Program-made: the position numbers and the translations under genes
In this document: piece after piece, positions 47,651 through 59,262 of the stretch
Numbering within the stretch: position 1 is the first letter of the stretch
Layout: the number at the start of each line of letters is the position of its first letter
Notes under the pieces: generated by a model
Database searches by the model: none
What the model saw: the letters and a program-made list of their open reading frames with translations, nothing else
What the model was told of the DNA's origin: nothing
Origin: Balanoglossus misakiensis
Taxonomy: Eukaryota; Hemichordata
NCBI GenBank assembly: GCA_040954595.2
Contig: CM082585.2
Location: 558,001 to 622,000 of the forward strand
Reading direction: 5' to 3'
Length of the DNA stretch: 64,000 bases

Positions 47651-48164
47651 TAAAATTTAAATCCTACATGTCAATAATTTCATATTTTCACTAATGTTTA
47701 GCAAAAAACAACTGCTCTCAACAAACCTTACCCCTCCCCCTCTTGTATTGTCAGTGCTTTGTAATCTATCAGTAACAATCCATTTTTTCTCTCTCAAGGT
47801 GTTAGAAGAACATATAGCTACTGGTGATGACATGATACCGTCCATGGGGTGTTGGAGGGAATACACTTTGTAAGTATTAACTGCAGTAGTTGCTTACATC
47901 AGACTCCCACTATCTGCATGCAAGTTGTGGATGGATTTGCAGAGAGAGAGGCTAGTACACGGCACTCATGTGGACCTGCACTACCACATTTCTATTCAAC
48001 ATCAGGTCTCTGAGTAAAAAGATGGCCATGTAAATTTTCTCTAAGTTTGTTAGAGAAATAAAGTACAACTTTAGTGTTTCACTAATTGAGTTTCAGTGTT
48101 CTTGTATTGTCTCGTTTGCCCCATGCCAACCTCAAAGTAAACGTCAAATTTGCCATTTTTGACT

Positions 48165-49340
48165 TATTTGTCCTTGTAGTGGGCCACATAGCATTTTAGT
48201 GCAACTTATGAAAATCTGAAGAACCAAATGCCTAATTTACCCACTCTGCACAGATTTATTTCAATGGTACTGACTTGATGATCAGTATAGCGCCCTCTGT
48301 GGTAGTATTTGGGGGGGGGGGTTAACCTAGCCTTTGTATGTTTATCCCTGTCCGGTTCCATTCCACTTGTATCTATGGTAACCTAATTATCAGCAGTAAA
48401 GGCCGCAACTATGAAACAGTTTTAATATCAAGCACTCTCTGAATTACACGGCCATTCTCATTGGTGTATATAGTGTAGTCACGTTGTATTTTACTGCAAC
48501 TGATGAAAGTCTCCTAAAAAACCAAATGTGTCTTTACCCACTGTGCACAGAGTATTTGAATGATACTCAGTTGATGGTCATATAGTATAGCGCCCTCTGT
48601 GGTAGTATTTTGATTATGGAGGTGGGGTTAAATCTTGTCTTTGCATATGTTTATCCCTGTCATGTTGCATTGGGCTTGTATCTATGGTAACCTAATTATC
48701 AGCAGTAAAGGCCACAACTATGAAACAGTTTTAATATCAAGCACTCTCTGAATTACACGGCCATTCTCATTGGTGTATATAGTGTAGTCACGTTGTATTT
48801 TACTGCAACTGATGAAAGTCTCCTAAAAAACCAAATGTGTCTTTACCCACTGTGCACAGAGTATTTGAATGATACTCAGTTGATGGTCATATAGTATAGC
48901 GCCCTCTGCGGTAGTATTTTGATTATGGAGGTGGGGTTTAATCTTGTCTTTGCATATGTTTATCCCTGTCCTGTTGCATTGGGCTTGTATCTATGGTAAC
49001 CTAATTATCAGCAGTAAAGGCCACAACTATGAAACAGTTTTAATATCAAGCACTCTCTGAATTACATGGCCATTCTCATTGGTGTATATAGTGTAGTCAC
49101 GTTGTATTTTACTGCAACTGATGAAAGTCTCCTAAAAAAACAAATGTGTATTTACCCACTGTGCACAGAGTATTTGAATGATACTCAGTTGATGGTCATA
49201 TAGTATAGCACCCTCTGTGGTAGTATTTGGATGATAGGGGAAGGGGTAACCTACCTTTTCTATACATGTATATGGTTATCCCTCTTCTATTGCATTCCGC
49301 TTGTATCTATGGAAACCTAATTATCAGCAGTGAATGCCAA
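48165..49340 (+). repeat. 309-bp tandem repeat, about 3.8 copies
   Basis: GTGTAGTCACGTTG recurs at 48473, 48782 and 49091, exactly 309 bp apart. A diverged first copy starts near 48165 and the last copy is partial. Each unit carries TATAGCGCCCTCTG and ATCTATGGTAACCTAATTAT. No ORF is conserved. Confidence 0.95.
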
Positions 49341-49498
49341 ATTGTAAAACAGCAACATATTTATTATCAAACACTGTATGGAATTGAATATACACAATAT
49401 GTTTTGTGTGTTTGCTGGCTACATACATGCATAAATACGTACATACATATATTACACTCATACTCAAGCACAGAGCTAATGGACTCTTTTTTTCATCA

Positions 49499-49569
49499 TC
49501 CCCACCAGGAATCGAACCTGGATCTCTTATCACAAAGTGACAAGTGTGTTAACCATTACACCATGAGGA
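49499..49569 (-). ncRNA. tRNA-like SINE head
   Basis: The 71 nt have a perfect A box (TGGTGTAATGG) and B box (GGTTCGATTCC), a fully pairable 7-bp acceptor stem (TCCTCAT/GTGGGGA with wobbles) and a T arm. The anticodon arm is abnormal: the paired region is too long and position 33 cannot be a normal U. No T-run terminator follows. The downstream minus-strand sequence passes into A-rich and ATGT-repeat sequence, as SINE tails do. A degenerate tRNA pseudogene is the alternative. Confidence 0.65.
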
Positions 49570-50467
49570 TTTTTCATCTCCACTAACTGCCAACACACTG
49601 TCCAATTGCACATTGACTCACTGACATATTCAACTAACACACCAGTTTCTTTATTTCAAAAAGTACACAATAAAACATCACAAATGACAAGACAGGGGTA
49701 TCAGGAATCACACAAATCATACTCAATGTTTTACTGAAGCCATTGCTGTAAGATTGCTGTAAGTAATGGCACTATTCAATGGTGTTAACACCACATAGCA
49801 CAATGATGTACTGCACACATTCAAGTCACATACCTTTTTGAAGTATTAACAAACACTGATTCTATGAACTGTTAAAATTATTTTTTTCTTACATCATCCC
49901 TGAATACCAAATTTCAAACAAATTAGGCTAGTGCTTTCAAATGTTAACACACAATGCATGGCACTGGACAATCATCCTATCCGATCTGAAACCTCAGTGT
50001 CACTTACCACAAAACTAAACACGTTATCTACAAATGATTTACGAAACTAATTCGTACACGACACAATACACATTTGAGTGTGTTGATCTCTTAGTTTGTA
50101 CATTATACTTTGCACTGATGTACACCAACACTCACCTTGAGAACTCTTTGGTAGCCAAAACTGTCAAGAAAATAAAGAAAACTGTTAAATTAAATCATTA
50201 AGTATTATTGTGTATTTATACAAGTACATCAAGATATACACTTGCCTGCATAACACACACCTCTCAATAGCCATAATGTATCAATGTCGAGATGACATCA
50301 CTCCAAGTACAAGATAGCGAATGATGATTTTTTTACAATAACCCCACTACTTAAACAGGACAACAAATTACAATGAATTCACTATCAACCTTGTGATATT
50401 CAGAAAATCAATTCTTGGCCACATAAATTGTCCTGTCCACAAAATGGTTTCATGGCATCAAAATATG
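49570..50467. other. Non-coding stretch before the TTAA element
   Basis: AT-rich sequence without supported ORFs, repeats or RNA genes. Confidence 0.4.
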
Positions 50468-50471
50468 TTAA

Positions 50472-51606
50472 AGGCCGGTGCGGAAAGTCCTGGGGTTCGG
50501 ATTAACGTGTGTTTGTATAGTTGTTTATTTGGGAGTGATTGGGGGTGGTCGTCGTCCCTAACGACTGTATAACTAACGGTCGGGAGCGCTGGTAGTTTAT
50601 CTGCGTAATCTGTTTGACTAGGTGGGCTTATCGCAATACTTCTCTGAAAGTCTTGGAACGTGAGCGACGGTTAGTTTTTAGCAGTCGACTGTTCAGCGAC
50701 GAAGTGCGATCAGCAGTGCGCAATCGACGTTCTTTTCTCGCGGGTTGTCGGTGAAGTCCTCCTAAGCGATTGCAATAAACTGCAGCCTGGCCAGACATCG
50801 GTTTGACGAGCTGTAAAATCCAGTGACAGAGTAAAACTTGAAGTATTGGCGGATTTTAAATTTTCCACAGACTAATAAATAGGCTAGCAGAATCGTTGTC
50901 CACGGTCCTCCGTGCGAATTGTCGAATGATATTGTAATGACAGAACAATGGACCAAATGTGAGTCGGTGTGTGTTAGATTCCTCGATAGGTACCCGGTCA
51001 CGATTGCACTCAAACACGTGACTGGTTTCGATACTCCCTAGTCAGGTCAGCAATGGTTCGCGGAAACTAAAAACCATTTTTTCTAAAATGATGTAAATCA
51101 ATTTCCCGTAATCGTTGCCCTTCTCGTGTCTTCGACAGTGTGATGCGAGTTTGCGCCTTGAAGTTCAACGAATGATCTCACGATCAGCAACCGAGAGTCA
51201 TTAGTCGAAGTCCTACTGGCATGGCGTGCGCTGTGGTCGCTACTCGGACACTCTCGCCATACGTAGGACTATCCACGAACATTCGAAAAGTTAGCTTTAG
51301 CGAGACTGTACAGTATCAGGTTATGTTTTTCATAGATATTACTAGTACATGTTGAAGAAGTAGAGTGACTATGTTTTCTGTAAGTGGAATCATAATTTAC
51401 CACGTTTATATGATTGTCAACCGTGGTGAAAGTCAGTGAAGGAACACTCCTATTGTTTCGTTTCTTCGAAGCTGTACTAAGGGCCTATATGTATTTTACG
51501 ATTCAGATAATTGATTTTATCTCTTACAAAAGAAAACATTATACAACAGCATATACATACAATTATTATTAGTGTTTTATTTGTACATATATACATATAA
51601 TCGATT
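50472..51606. mobile_element. 3' terminal region of a Kolobok-like (TTAA) transposon
   Basis: It begins AGGCCGGTGCGGAAAG directly after TTAA (50468-50471). The first 65 bp match the end of the MITE at 15803. It precedes, on the minus strand, the end of the transposase gene at 51607, so it would be the element's 3' non-coding part. No convincing opposite terminus was found. TTAA at 55605-55608 with adjacent GGGCCC is a weak candidate. Confidence 0.65.
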
Positions 51607-54600
51607 CTAAAATCCAACTGAATCCATTAATTTCTCCCAAATATCTGCTCTCCACCGGTAAGTCTTATTTCCCAGGTTCCGGCATGGGGTCCTTCGTCTT
51701 GTGGCTCGCCGGTCGATCAACGTTCTCATTCTGCAATTATAATAATACACAAATCAGTGTGATTGAATGAATGATGAACGAATAAAATCGTATGTGTATG
51801 TATTTCAAAAAAAGCCTGTTTCCTATGTATGAACTGGTGTATCTTACGAAGGACAATACTTGAAATTGTGCGGTACGATCCTAAACTCGCCGATAAATGC
51901 TTGTCAACTGATACCATTTCAGGAAACAACATATTTTTTTAACCAAATCAATGTCTAGGAAACATTCCTTTTTATCCTTCAAAATGTAGGGAATTAATTT
52001 AAAGACTTACGTTTCTGAACAATCGATTTATCAACTGGCTAACTACTGTAAACATGGTAAAACTGGTTACTTTCGCTCGCAATAAATTTTCACGAAATAC
52101 GCGAGAGCCAAAAATAAAAACGTGAAAATAAGTCGCGTAAAATGTTAACGATGCAGTTAAATTCAAAAACGTGAAAATTAAGAGTAACAGTTGCCTCTTT
52201 AATATCGCAAAAATAACCCGTTTGAAAGTATAAACTGCATGTCAAAAAATTATTTTAGAAAGACACAGCAACTGACAATTGCCTGTGTTAATTTGGTCAT
52301 TCAAATACGAACCACAATTTCGAATGAACTTGGCGAGACCGCACATTATTTATACTACGTATAATTTAATTACCCAGTCTAACGTTGCAAGGTTGCTTCT
52401 CATCGTGAACATCCTGTTGCCGAAAACAACTCTCTTGTCCTGGTACAGCAAGCAAACGTTGTTGTAAGACTCCACGTAATGAGTGTCCTTACACTGTAGA
52501 ATAGAATATCACATAAAATTAAGATGAACTATTGATCGTTTATTGGGATGCTCCTTTATTTTGTTCCGTTTTGTTTTACTTACAAATGTGCATTTTTATT
52601 GTTACTTTACAATATTGTTTTCGAATTAGGTCCTTTGCTGAAATCATTCTTTCTCGGTTCGCTTGTTTTTTATATATTCTGAATGCCATTTTAAATTACT
52701 ATGATGAAATGATGACTATATACTGGCGCTGTTACTCACCCGAACGTATGATGCTGCTTGCTTGAAAAGTGCACTGTTCCTTATAAAATCTGTGAGCAGT
52801 GTGATAGCAACTGGGCTTTCATGGGGGGTATGCGTGGGCTTGTATCCTGGCCTTTTGCACCTAGACTGCTCGTGGCACTGGGCATGGTTTCCCTGTAGTA
52901 AAATATGATTCATGTACATTTTACATATACAGTTGGCGTTACGACTTAGAAAAGAGAAAGAAAACGCTCGTCAAATTGTTACTGTGAAGGTGAAATTAAT
53001 GCCTGTACTAACCCCAAAGTGATCAATCACGTTTAGAAGACTTGTCCTCAAGAGCTGAATGGCTTCGGCTTCATTTTCCTCCGTTTGCTCTCTAGCGTCC
53101 AAGAATTCCCGGGTATGCTTCATACACCAATAGAAGTGAGTTTTTATCGATGCCCCTGTATAGAATTTTAGATCAATCGTTGCCATTGTAAAAATTTGTT
53201 GTCACATGATAACATATAGGCAAAGTCATCGATTTAATGTGGTGAAGAACGATTGACGATGTGTATTAATTTTTGGTGATGGAATGGAGGGAATCATAAG
53301 TAAATGTACAATACCTTTGTCTGACAGTTCTGTATGCCACGTCTTCCCGTGGTTCTTTATTTTTTGGGTCCACCAGTTAATTTCTTCACCTGTTTTCCTA
53401 TCTCCTTCGACACTGTTATATGTAATAAATATAGATGGATTATTATCGGGTATGCATAAACTGTCCAATGAATTCAGCTTGACCAGGCGGTTATAAGTTT
53501 ATCTTATTCGCGGCGTGACATATAAACGAAATACTCACCATGCCAAGTGTCAAGGGAATTGATGACGCCGGGTCTCTGCTCCCTGATGTATTTGATGACG
53601 GATGCATGGCGGTCATGTGCATGCACATTTATTTCTACGCCTGTTAATAGAGTACATGTATGTATGATCACATTCTAGATTACGTCAAATTTTAAAAAGT
53701 AAATAAGAGTAAACAAATCACATATGTAAAAAAACTCACCATTATCATCTGTCCATTGATAAAATCTCCTCACACCTCCCATTTCGTGCCGTTGGGTGCA
53801 CTCGTCGTCATCCCTTGTCACAATGGCTTTGTATATACACTTGTGGCTTCTGTTTGAACATAAAAAGTGCAATTTTACATGGTTATTTAGTACATCGAAC
53901 ATATATTATTGTTTTCCCTATGTGCAATATCAAGTAAATACGACATGACAACTACTTAGTTAAAATATTTTCGCCACAACATGACAGTGTCTCGCGTTAT
54001 TACCCTGTCATGTACACACGTACACGTAGAGAACTTACCGATCCCCAAGTAATACGACTTCGCTCTGCTTGGCATTTCTGCGAGTGGCGTGACGCGCATC
54101 AGACATGAAATCGATCTTTCCTACTTCTTCGTAAGAGGCAATTTCCTAAAGGAATTAAAGTTATTACATTTGAATATTTTAGAACGATCGCCGGCACGCA
54201 ACACTCTCTTATTATCAGTTCACGGTTACAATACGCTGAACAACTACATTTTGTCATTCATTGTGTTTCTAGCAGTTATTAACATTAATCACGCACATAC
54301 TGTAGTTATTTAGGAGCAATGGGCAATGCCTGCTTCAGCACTTGGTCCCAAACGCTATAAATTAAAATAACGAACCTCCAACAAAGCGTTCTCTTTACTT
54401 TCGTCTGCAGCTTGTGCCACAATCGGGCGATACTGACTAAAGACTGGAAAGGAAAAATAGAAAAATAAATATGTTTGCATTGCGTCAGTGGGGTTTAAAT
54501 ATTAATATCACCTTCATTTGCCATGAAAATACATATTTTTGGGTAGATACAGTTTATACTGGTAGTATGTATGGTCATCGGCATAAGATTACTACATGTG

Positions 54601-55421
54601 CTATTGAGCGGCGACATGTAAATGTAACAGGCGGCCAAATTTACGTGTACTTACAGGTTCTCCTGTAGTCTTTCTTGACTGCACCCATGTTGGCACCATC
54701 ACACAGTGTTTTATATTGCTGCTCTCGCAAACCAGTTGTTGTAACAGCATGAAGCATTCTGCAATCAATAAATTAAAAAGAATTGTGAGTGCATGTTTGG
54801 AAAATGTAAATTTTGCCATGGAACTCGATGTGTGAAATACTAGTAAGTATGAGAGAAACGGCCCGCAACGAATTCTGCCTCGCTACAAACTGACAGCCTT
54901 TCTTCAAGTTGAAAACCTAGACTTTCTGTCAATATCTTCACACTTTATAAATACTTTTTGGTGGCACAGAAAGAAGCCTGATCACGTGAATCATGGAGTT
55001 AGAGCGTAAATCGTCGCTGCACGAAGCTGCCATTTGCCTCTATTGCTAAGTGTGCACCCTAGCTACCGCGAGGGTCCCTGCCAAATGTAGTCATTTCGCA
55101 CAATTTTCCGCTCGGTCGATTAATGTCCAAGCAAAGAATCAGCTTGAAATACAAGTATACTTCAATTGCAGAAATATAGAACGACAACGTACCTGTAATT
55201 GACAAGAAGTTTGCCGTTTGTAGTGTGGGTGAAGAATGCCACACAAAACGATGCGCTCCATAGACAGTGGTGTCGCACTTGAAGTGGAGTCGAACAGCGT
55301 GACCCATCATGGATTTCCTCACACACTGCAATTTCCCGTTGCAAGCTCGGCGATGTTCACCTACACGCGCAACCAAATTTTTTATATCTTTGGCCGTCGT
55401 AGTGTAGAAGAATGACATCAT
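51607..55421 (-). pseudogene. Kolobok-like transposase, 11 exons, frameshifted
   Basis: Exons by splice consensus and phase: 55421-55193, 54758-54655, 54443-54376, 54145-54039, 53849-53740, 53640-53539, 53412-53315, 53155-53013, 52892-52740, 52493-52374 and 51730-51607. Ordered motifs: LVNYR|MLHAVTTTGL; SQYRPIVAQAADESKENALL; DFMSDARHATRRNAKQSE; RSHKCIYKAIVTRDDDE; CTQRHEMGG; HAHDRHASVIKYIREQRPG; NSLDTWH; KNHGKTWHTELSDKG; KTHFYWCMKHTREF; SRCKRPGYKP; VESYNNVCLLYQDKRVVFGN. The conserved DARH, HDR and DTWH blocks are of the kind I associate with Kolobok transposases, which use TTAA targets. All introns join in consistent phase, but exon 1 and exon 7 (A-run near 53360) each need a one-base shift, and the last exon probably another. 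It is thus a decayed or mis-assembled gene. A related DDE superfamily is the alternative. Confidence 0.7.
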
Positions 55422-58400
55422 AGTTCTTGCGTGATTCTCGCAATTTTCATGAATTGTTGTATATTTGACATCGTTATTTTTACTTCCGGTTTACGAAGAT
55501 CTAAACTGTTTTGGGTCGGCGGGCTAAAATTAGGGTAGTTCGGGTAATCGTTATGACATTGGGAGCTACGGCTGCAAAGCCATGTGTCTCGTGCGAAAAG
55601 GGCCCTTAACCTTTTGCAATATTTAACAGCAAACAACAGACAGTTTTGAGAATAAAAAGTTTCCGTCTTGTCTGACGTTCATATGGCATTAATAGCATAT
55701 CCCTAATTTTAAAGAAATTAGGAGAGACAGAGTGAAACAGGCAGAGTGGCAGACAGACAAAGGCAGACAGACAGAGCGACAGTCATCAGTAGAGACACTC
55801 ATCGGTCGCTCGCTCGCTCGCTCACTCTCTCTCTCAGAGAGAGGGGCAGACAGACAGACGTTGACAGACAGTCAGTAAGTCAGTCAGCCAGTTAATCAAT
55901 CAGTCAGACGTCAAAGACACAGTGACACAAACACAGCGAGGGAGACAACAGGACCTTTTATGCTTAAACCCCTGTTCTTCTGTTATAAACTTTGAAAACC
56001 GTTCGTTTTCAGACAGCAGATTGCTCGAATAACGCGACACACTGCCGAAACAATAAAACAAATACTAGTGGGAGCTCATAAAAGAAAATCGCTCAACCAT
56101 TCCGTCGTCCTGAGTGACCTCAGCCACATTAATTTCGGCGTCTTTTTAGGGTCATGAAAAAAGTATTTCCCTTGGGTCCACCTGAAGCAAAAAGTTTTCG
56201 TTTCGACTCCATCATTCCGAATAGTAAAAAAGCAACAAAATTGAAAAGACAGATGTAAAATGCACTCTCTCTCACGTGGACGTTTGTAACCATGGCAATC
56301 ATGGTACGTATACAGTACACAGACAGGGAGAAATATTTCTTCATGCATGTGTTCAGTAAGGTTTGACCTTGGTTTTTCTTTGTACCATGATGGCCGCTTT
56401 CTAAGCATGGATGAACGACGGCGGTCAGACCCAATCGAACCCTTTCATGTCAGATGACCACGGTATCTCCACTGTGAGATGACATTTGACAAACCATTTG
56501 ATTTCAACAAAATCTTCGCGTCGTCAACGCGTCGCATACCAGTCGCATATCGGTATTTACCCAATCATAAAAGTTGGAAATTCGGGAGACTCGATCTGCA
56601 ACCAAGTTGAGAGTAAATTTTGACGTTTGACTATTGGCAAGTAAACAGGTTACACAATGACTTGTCGGTTTTTCCTCCGTCATGGTCGTTCTTGACCCAA
56701 GTGTCCTTCCTTGACATTTAGACACACCTTGCGGTATGACCTTGGTGGTCATATGCAATTAGTTTTCTTGTATAAGAAGCTTTTCGTGCCGGGGTAGACG
56801 ACTTGTGCGTGGATCATCAACATTTCAGTGATATTTCAACGCAAAGTTTTAGCAATATTGAGAAAACAGGTAGTGAGGTGTCAAATGCATATCAATGTAC
56901 GATAATTAGGTCAAGCCACCCGACAGCAACCGCTCTCACACAGTGTGGGACGTTGCACGGAATGTGAAACGTTACACTGCTTCGGCCGTTCACATACACC
57001 TGGCCGTGGTTTTGATTGATGGTCAAACGCCCCCATCGATCACTTCCGCTCAATCGCTTCTTTTCTTACTTTGGGCGTTTTCAATGGTAAATGTGTCGTA
57101 TTGATCGAAACCTTGCCGTAAACACATTTTTTGCTGAATCAACATTCAGAGTTCAGCCGTCTAGTTAACGAAGTATTGAAATAAGCCACTTGTTCATCAT
57201 TTTTTGTCTGTCAAACGTGTTTATTCGGACAGGGACCGGCCGCCAATGAGTGGTTTAGGGAGCCCACACGTACACTCTGGTACCTGGACAATTAACATAG
57301 ACATGTCGTGTGTACCGTCCGGTTCGAAAAGATTGGTTTAAGGTAGTCCTGGTATCAGTCATCCTAACGAGGCCAGGGGAGGTCTCCAAGGGCGAAATAA
57401 ACATAGTTACTGACGATGAGTCGTGTTCGAATCGGACGATGCTTGTTCATAAAAAGCACAGACATAAAGCTTCGACGTTTTTAGTCTGTGTAGTAAAGAT
57501 ACGACTAATCAGCCTATAGTGTAACCGTAGACCCTGGAGAAATACCAAAGCACAGCACAATGCAGCAAATGGAGTGAAACAAGAACAAAGCTTAGTCTCT
57601 GCCGCAAACAACGCTAAATCACATATTGACACTCTAAATAGAAGCAAGACAGCCGGGGGGGGGGGGGCACAGTTGTAGATCGCGGTTTTGACTCGCCCCT
57701 TCCACATCCTGTAGATGTTAGTGCGTCCAAGACGTTTTTGATAAAATATAGACTTTTGACCTTTGTTTTTAGCTCGAGTGTGGCCTAAGTATATCACCGT
57801 TCCCACGAAAAATGTCTGCCTTCTTCAAAACGTTGTACTGCACTTCTGTGTAATTCGAACTCTAATACAAGTGACAGTATCAGAGGACAGATTTGGCACA
57901 GGCAACATTTCGTATAAACAAACCACAGAGAAAACGTCAAAAGGGAGCGATTTATAAAATGATCAATTCCACGAGTTTGCAAATTAAAGTTAAAGAGATA
58001 CAGTTTCATTGGATGGATCACTATCCTAGAGCGGTCTGGAAGCATGGGTGGATTTTTACCTGGTGTCTGTTTACCTGGTAAAATAGGTTATTGTTCTCCC
58101 CTGCTTTTCATAGCGGATTTTTTAACATGTCTCCTCGAGATCAAACATTAATGAACGATTAAAAGCGCTTCGTATACTTTTTGTGGGTCGAGTTGTGTTT
58201 TTCGTTTTATTTGGTCATTAATTCGATCAGAATGTTTATTGTTGTATTGTAAAAAGCTTGGATTTTATGTTTCAGTTATGCAGAGTGCTTAAGTATGCTC
58301 GACTTGCGTGGCAATTCTGCAAAGATATTTGGAGCATTCTTTGGAATTTAATTGATTTGGACACGAGTTTGTTGTTTGGTTGGTCATGGAACAACACGTG

Positions 58401-58461
58401 ACATTGTCTGCATGGCATTCTTTAGGGTGTTCCAATTCTGTAAATGACATGAGGTGGTTAA
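55422..58461. other. Intergenic region
   Basis: Contains degenerate AGAC/CAGA simple sequence at 55720-55930 with CGCT repeats at 55806-55822, and a 13-G run at 57655-57667. CpG-richer sequence occurs at 56900-57300. ORFs of 60-119 codons overlap on both strands and none shows a domain. A promoter for the downstream lectin gene could lie here or further on, but no exon is recognisable. Confidence 0.4.
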
Positions 58462-58601
58462 AGGTATACACTTACATAGGCCCATATATGGCTGAGATGA
58501 GAAAATATGGCGGCGCTCTTTTTTCGCGTGTGCCACCCACTGAAAATCTGTGATTGGCTAGATCTCAATTTGCCATGGTAACTATAGGTGACCGTATACC
58601 T
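58462..58601. mobile_element. 140-bp MITE with TTAA duplication
   Basis: It starts AGGTATAC and ends GTATACCT, flanked by TTAA at 58458-58461 and 58602-58605. The TTAA duplication fits Kolobok or piggyBac; the termini differ from those of the 440-bp MITE, so it is a different family. It contains a YY1-like AATATGGCGG. Confidence 0.85.
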
Positions 58602-58624
58602 TTAATTGCCTGTTGGTACTATTA

Positions 58625-59262
58625 GGGACCGTTCAGTTTTTACGGCCGGGGGGGGGGGGGGCGGCAAGTTTGTGTCATCGGTTTTAAAAATCAGGCTGAC
58701 CCCCCCTTCACCCAGGAGCAAAAAATGATGAAGTTGCATTTTAATGAACTCAAAAGCATATTATCTCAATGTTTGGGAGGACCAATTTACTTTGTGCCAC
58801 TCCACTCAAAGTTAGAAGATTTGGCGTCATCTTCGTGATGACATCATTTATAAAACTTCTAGTATATAGAAGATGCGGCGCGAAACTATCAGTTATGCGA
58901 AATGGTTTAAACTATTTTTCTCCTTTATGTATTTACTTTGTTAAATATTATCATCGGTTAGTTTGGGGTGGCAAGAAGTCTGCTCTGGTATACTAGACAA
59001 ACCAGCCCAAAATGAAATGTGGCGGAGAATGAAGGGGGTGCGCGTGGGAGAGGGTGTCCCTCTCCCACATTAGAAAATTTGTAAAATAAAGGGCGCGAAA
59101 CTGCAATTTTGTGGACTCAAAAGCAAATGTTCGGTGGCAAAAGTATGTGACACCCCCCTAAACGTTTAAAAAAACAGATGACCCCCCTTTTGGACTTCAA
59201 AATGCAAGTGACCCCCCCCCCTGGATTTTGCCGGCCCCCGGCCGTAAAACCTGAACGGTCCC
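58625..59262. mobile_element. 638-bp GGGACC-type MITE, copy 2
   Basis: The ends read GGGACCGTTCAG and CTGAACGGTCCC. The inverted termini extend through TTTTACGGCCGGGGG and CCGGCCGTAAAA. The flanks are TTA at the left and TAA at the right, so only TA is shared if the duplication is 2 bp. It carries a 14-G run at 58648-58661 near one end and 10-C and 8-C runs near the other, so a single strand would fold strongly. It is a relative of 33120-33941. Confidence 0.85.

Noticed and set aside
49499-49569. Functional tRNA gene
   Set aside because: The anticodon arm cannot form a normal 5-bp stem and 7-nt loop, and no T-run terminator follows.
56076-57806. ORFs of 84-119 codons between the transposon and the lectin gene
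   Set aside because: They overlap on both strands, lack recognisable domains and show no consistent splice-linked frames.
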